This document shows, one piece after another, positions 5,831-7,175 of a stretch of 7,175 nt of DNA. Below the pieces are notes generated by a model, which saw only the letters and a list, made by a program, of their open reading frames with translations, was not told where the DNA came from and ran no database searches. Position numbers and translations under genes: made by a program. Source of the stretch: an uncultured Saprospiraceae bacterium (lineage in GTDB: Bacteria > Bacteroidota > Bacteroidia > Chitinophagales > Saprospiraceae); NCBI GenBank assembly GCA_938033975.1, contig CALHKJ010000548.1, forward strand, positions 1 to 7,175, given 5' to 3'. Within the stretch, counting starts at the first letter, position 1. Every line of letters starts with the position of its first letter.

Positions 5831-7072
5831 CTATTCATATCTTAATGACTCAATAGGATCAAGTCTTGCTGCTTTGACAGCAGGATACAGGCCAGACACT
5901 ACCCCCGTAATTGCACAAACGACAAAAGCGAGTATCATCCATTGGACTGGCACGACAAAAGATGTGTTGAAGTATTGTGCAATCACAAAGCCCAATATCA
6001 TTCCTAAAATGACACCGACAATTCCACCAAGAATTGTAATCACCACTGCCTCCATTAAAAATTGAGTCAAAACATTTGTGCTCGTAGCCCCAATTGCCTT
6101 GCGCAATCCGATTTCTCGCGTTCGCTCAGTAACTGAAACCAACATGATATTCATAAGTCCAATTGCTGCACCAATTAAAGTAATAAAAACAATGGCAAAG
6201 GTTGCTAATCGCAATTGAGTTGTCATCTCTTTCAGACGTTCTAAGATTCCGTCACTCTTGCGTATTTCAAAATCATTATCTTCTGACACCTTCAACTTTC
6301 GCACATTTCGCATGACACCAATTCCTGCAGAGATAGCATTTTCAATTTGAGTTGTTTGCTGGACAGCAGACATGATATCATATCTCTTATCCGCATAACC
6401 ATAGTACCTTTTGGCATTCAATAAAGGAATAAATACTCTTCGATCTGCACCATTATTAACAGCAGAACCTTTTTCTTTGAGCACTCCAACAATCTTATAT
6501 CTGGTTGCCCCTATTTGAATTAATTGGTTGACCGCCGCACTTGGTTTTTCATTAAACAACAACTCGACGATTTCGCTTCCAATGATGACTTTGTGATCAC
6601 CACTCATTACTTCATTGACAGTAAAATTTCTGCCTAGCTCTACATCATAGGCTGAAACATCTAAATAATTTTCATCTACGCCATATACACGTACCGTTGG
6701 ATTTGTTTTTTCCTTTCCAAACTTTAATTCTGCATTGTTAAGGCAATACATACTTACGGCAGTCGTAACACCTGCCTGATCAAATTCTTCCTTAAACTTC
6801 ATCGCTTGATCAAAAACAATAGGGGCTGCTCGCTTGGTCATCTCTCCACCAGTATTGGTTTTAATGGTTTCTCTTTTGGGATAAATCGAAAATGAATTTG
6901 CTCCAACCCTATTAAAACTATCACTGATCGAAAACAAAATAGTATCTGTTGCAGTCAAAATCCCAACCAAGCAGGTTATCCCAACGGCAATAATCATCAA
7001 GGTCAACAATGACCTAAGAAAATTTGTCCTTATTGATTCAAGTGCAAGCTTTATGTTCTCGAGAAAGTTCAT
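5831..7072 (-). CDS. ABC transporter permease, MacB/FtsX type with periplasmic domain
   Basis: Inner-membrane subunit of a type VII (MacB-like) ABC transporter; such systems use ATP hydrolysis for mechanical work on periplasmic substrates rather than simple transport. It has 413 residues, the normal length, and the usual plan. A short N-terminal helix (NFLENIKLALESIRTNFLRS, 2-21) is followed by TM1 (about 21-45), a MacB periplasmic core (about 46-285, with VRVYGVDENYLDVSAY at 127-142 and 'GRRVFIPL'-like RRVFIPL at 211-217), then TM2 (about 289-312), TM3 (about 340-366) and TM4 (about 377-398). The cytoplasmic coupling motif 'VTERTREIGLRKAIGA' (314-329) contacts the ATPase, and the C-terminus 'GLYPAVKAARLDPIESLRYE' (394-413) is diagnostic. 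The ATPase and any membrane fusion protein are not in the window; none lies immediately upstream. The gene is followed 2 bases later by the methyltransferase gene. Confidence 0.95.
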   Translation of the reverse strand: MNFLENIKLALESIRTNFLRSLLTLMIIAVGITCLVGILTATDTILFSISDSFNRVGANSFSIYPKRETIKTNTGGEMTKRAAPIVFDQAMKFKEEFDQAGVTTAVSMYCLNNAELKFGKEKTNPTVRVYGVDENYLDVSAYDVELGRNFTVNEVMSGDHKVIIGSEIVELLFNEKPSAAVNQLIQIGATRYKIVGVLKEKGSAVNNGADRRVFIPLLNAKRYYGYADKRYDIMSAVQQTTQIENAISAGIGVMRNVRKLKVSEDNDFEIRKSDGILERLKEMTTQLRLATFAIVFITLIGAAIGLMNIMLVSVTERTREIGLRKAIGATSTNVLTQFLMEAVVITILGGIVGVILGMILGFVIAQYFNTSFVVPVQWMILAFVVCAITGVVSGLYPAVKAARLDPIESLRYE

Positions 7073-7115
7073 GCTTTAAGTTAGTACAACATTTAATTAC
7101 AAGCTAATACAATAG

Positions 7116-7175
7116 ATGAACTTAGCTATTCTGACGGCAAAGGATATATTTTTACTCTTAGCCATCGCTTTAGAG
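7116..7175 (+). CDS. Possible N-terminus of a membrane or exported protein (truncated by window end)
   Basis: An ATG at 7116 opens a frame that stays open to the edge for 20 codons, beginning MNLAILTAKDIFLLLAIALE. The hydrophobic run at 11-19 suggests a membrane segment. It would be divergent from the permease gene with only 43 bases between the start codons, and no Shine-Dalgarno or clear promoter is seen. The opposite strand also has an open frame entering from the edge (7174 to a TAA at 7097-7099), so this call is tentative. Confidence 0.35.
   Translation, partial: MNLAILTAKDIFLLLAIALE

Noticed and set aside
5874..6065. Plus-strand open frame opposite the permease
   Set aside because: It mirrors the C-terminal membrane segments of the permease and has no independent support.
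7097..7174. Minus-strand open frame entering from the right edge (25 codons, ending TAA) as an upstream operon gene
   Set aside because: Short, lysine-rich and without recognisable features; it cannot be told from chance and conflicts with the plus-strand frame at 7116.
1..7175. Mobile element, phage, CRISPR or defence system
   Set aside because: No transposase, integrase, terminal repeats, spaced direct repeats or nuclease-type genes were seen on either strand.

Overview
The window is AT-rich chromosomal DNA, most likely from a free-living member of the Bacteroidota. Several features suggest this. Start codons mostly lack strong Shine-Dalgarno sequences. There is a match to the phylum's TAnnTTTG -7 promoter element upstream of ftcD. 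A small ECF sigma factor is paired with a membrane-anchored PorT-like beta-barrel protein. The formiminotransferase and cyclodeaminase are fused, and there is a secreted protein of a style common in this phylum. Lower-level taxonomy cannot be fixed from the sequence.

Layout, left to right. (1) 1-333 is the 3' end of an unrecognised plus-strand gene. (2) 340-2000 is a two-gene unit. It encodes an ECF-type sigma factor and a 372-residue protein with a short cytoplasmic N-terminus, one inner-membrane helix, a periplasmic coiled coil and a C-terminal outer-membrane-type beta-barrel. It reads as a signalling pair: the second protein probably holds the sigma factor at the membrane and senses the envelope. 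(3) A strong symmetric hairpin at 2010-2045 separates this unit from the converging ftcD gene and can serve both strands. (4) 2044-3720 (minus) is the bifunctional histidine-degradation enzyme FtcD, isolated from other hut genes here. (5) After an 81-bp divergent intergenic region, 3802-5238 (plus) encodes a cysteine-free secreted protein of unknown function. (6) 7072-5235 (minus) is a tight two-gene operon of a MacB/FtsX-type ABC permease followed by a TPMT-like SAM methyltransferase. Its end overlaps the end of the secreted-protein gene at a shared CTAG. (7) The right edge may hold the start of another plus-strand gene, beginning at 7116.

Most of the window is ordinary housekeeping and accessory content. 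The part most worth a second look is the sigma factor and its trans-envelope partner. That partner appears to join an anti-sigma-like segment, an inner-membrane anchor, a coiled-coil spacer and an outer-membrane barrel in one chain, and it has a plausible internal start that would give a conventional exported barrel. No RNA genes, CRISPR arrays, insertion sequences, integrases or phage genes were seen.
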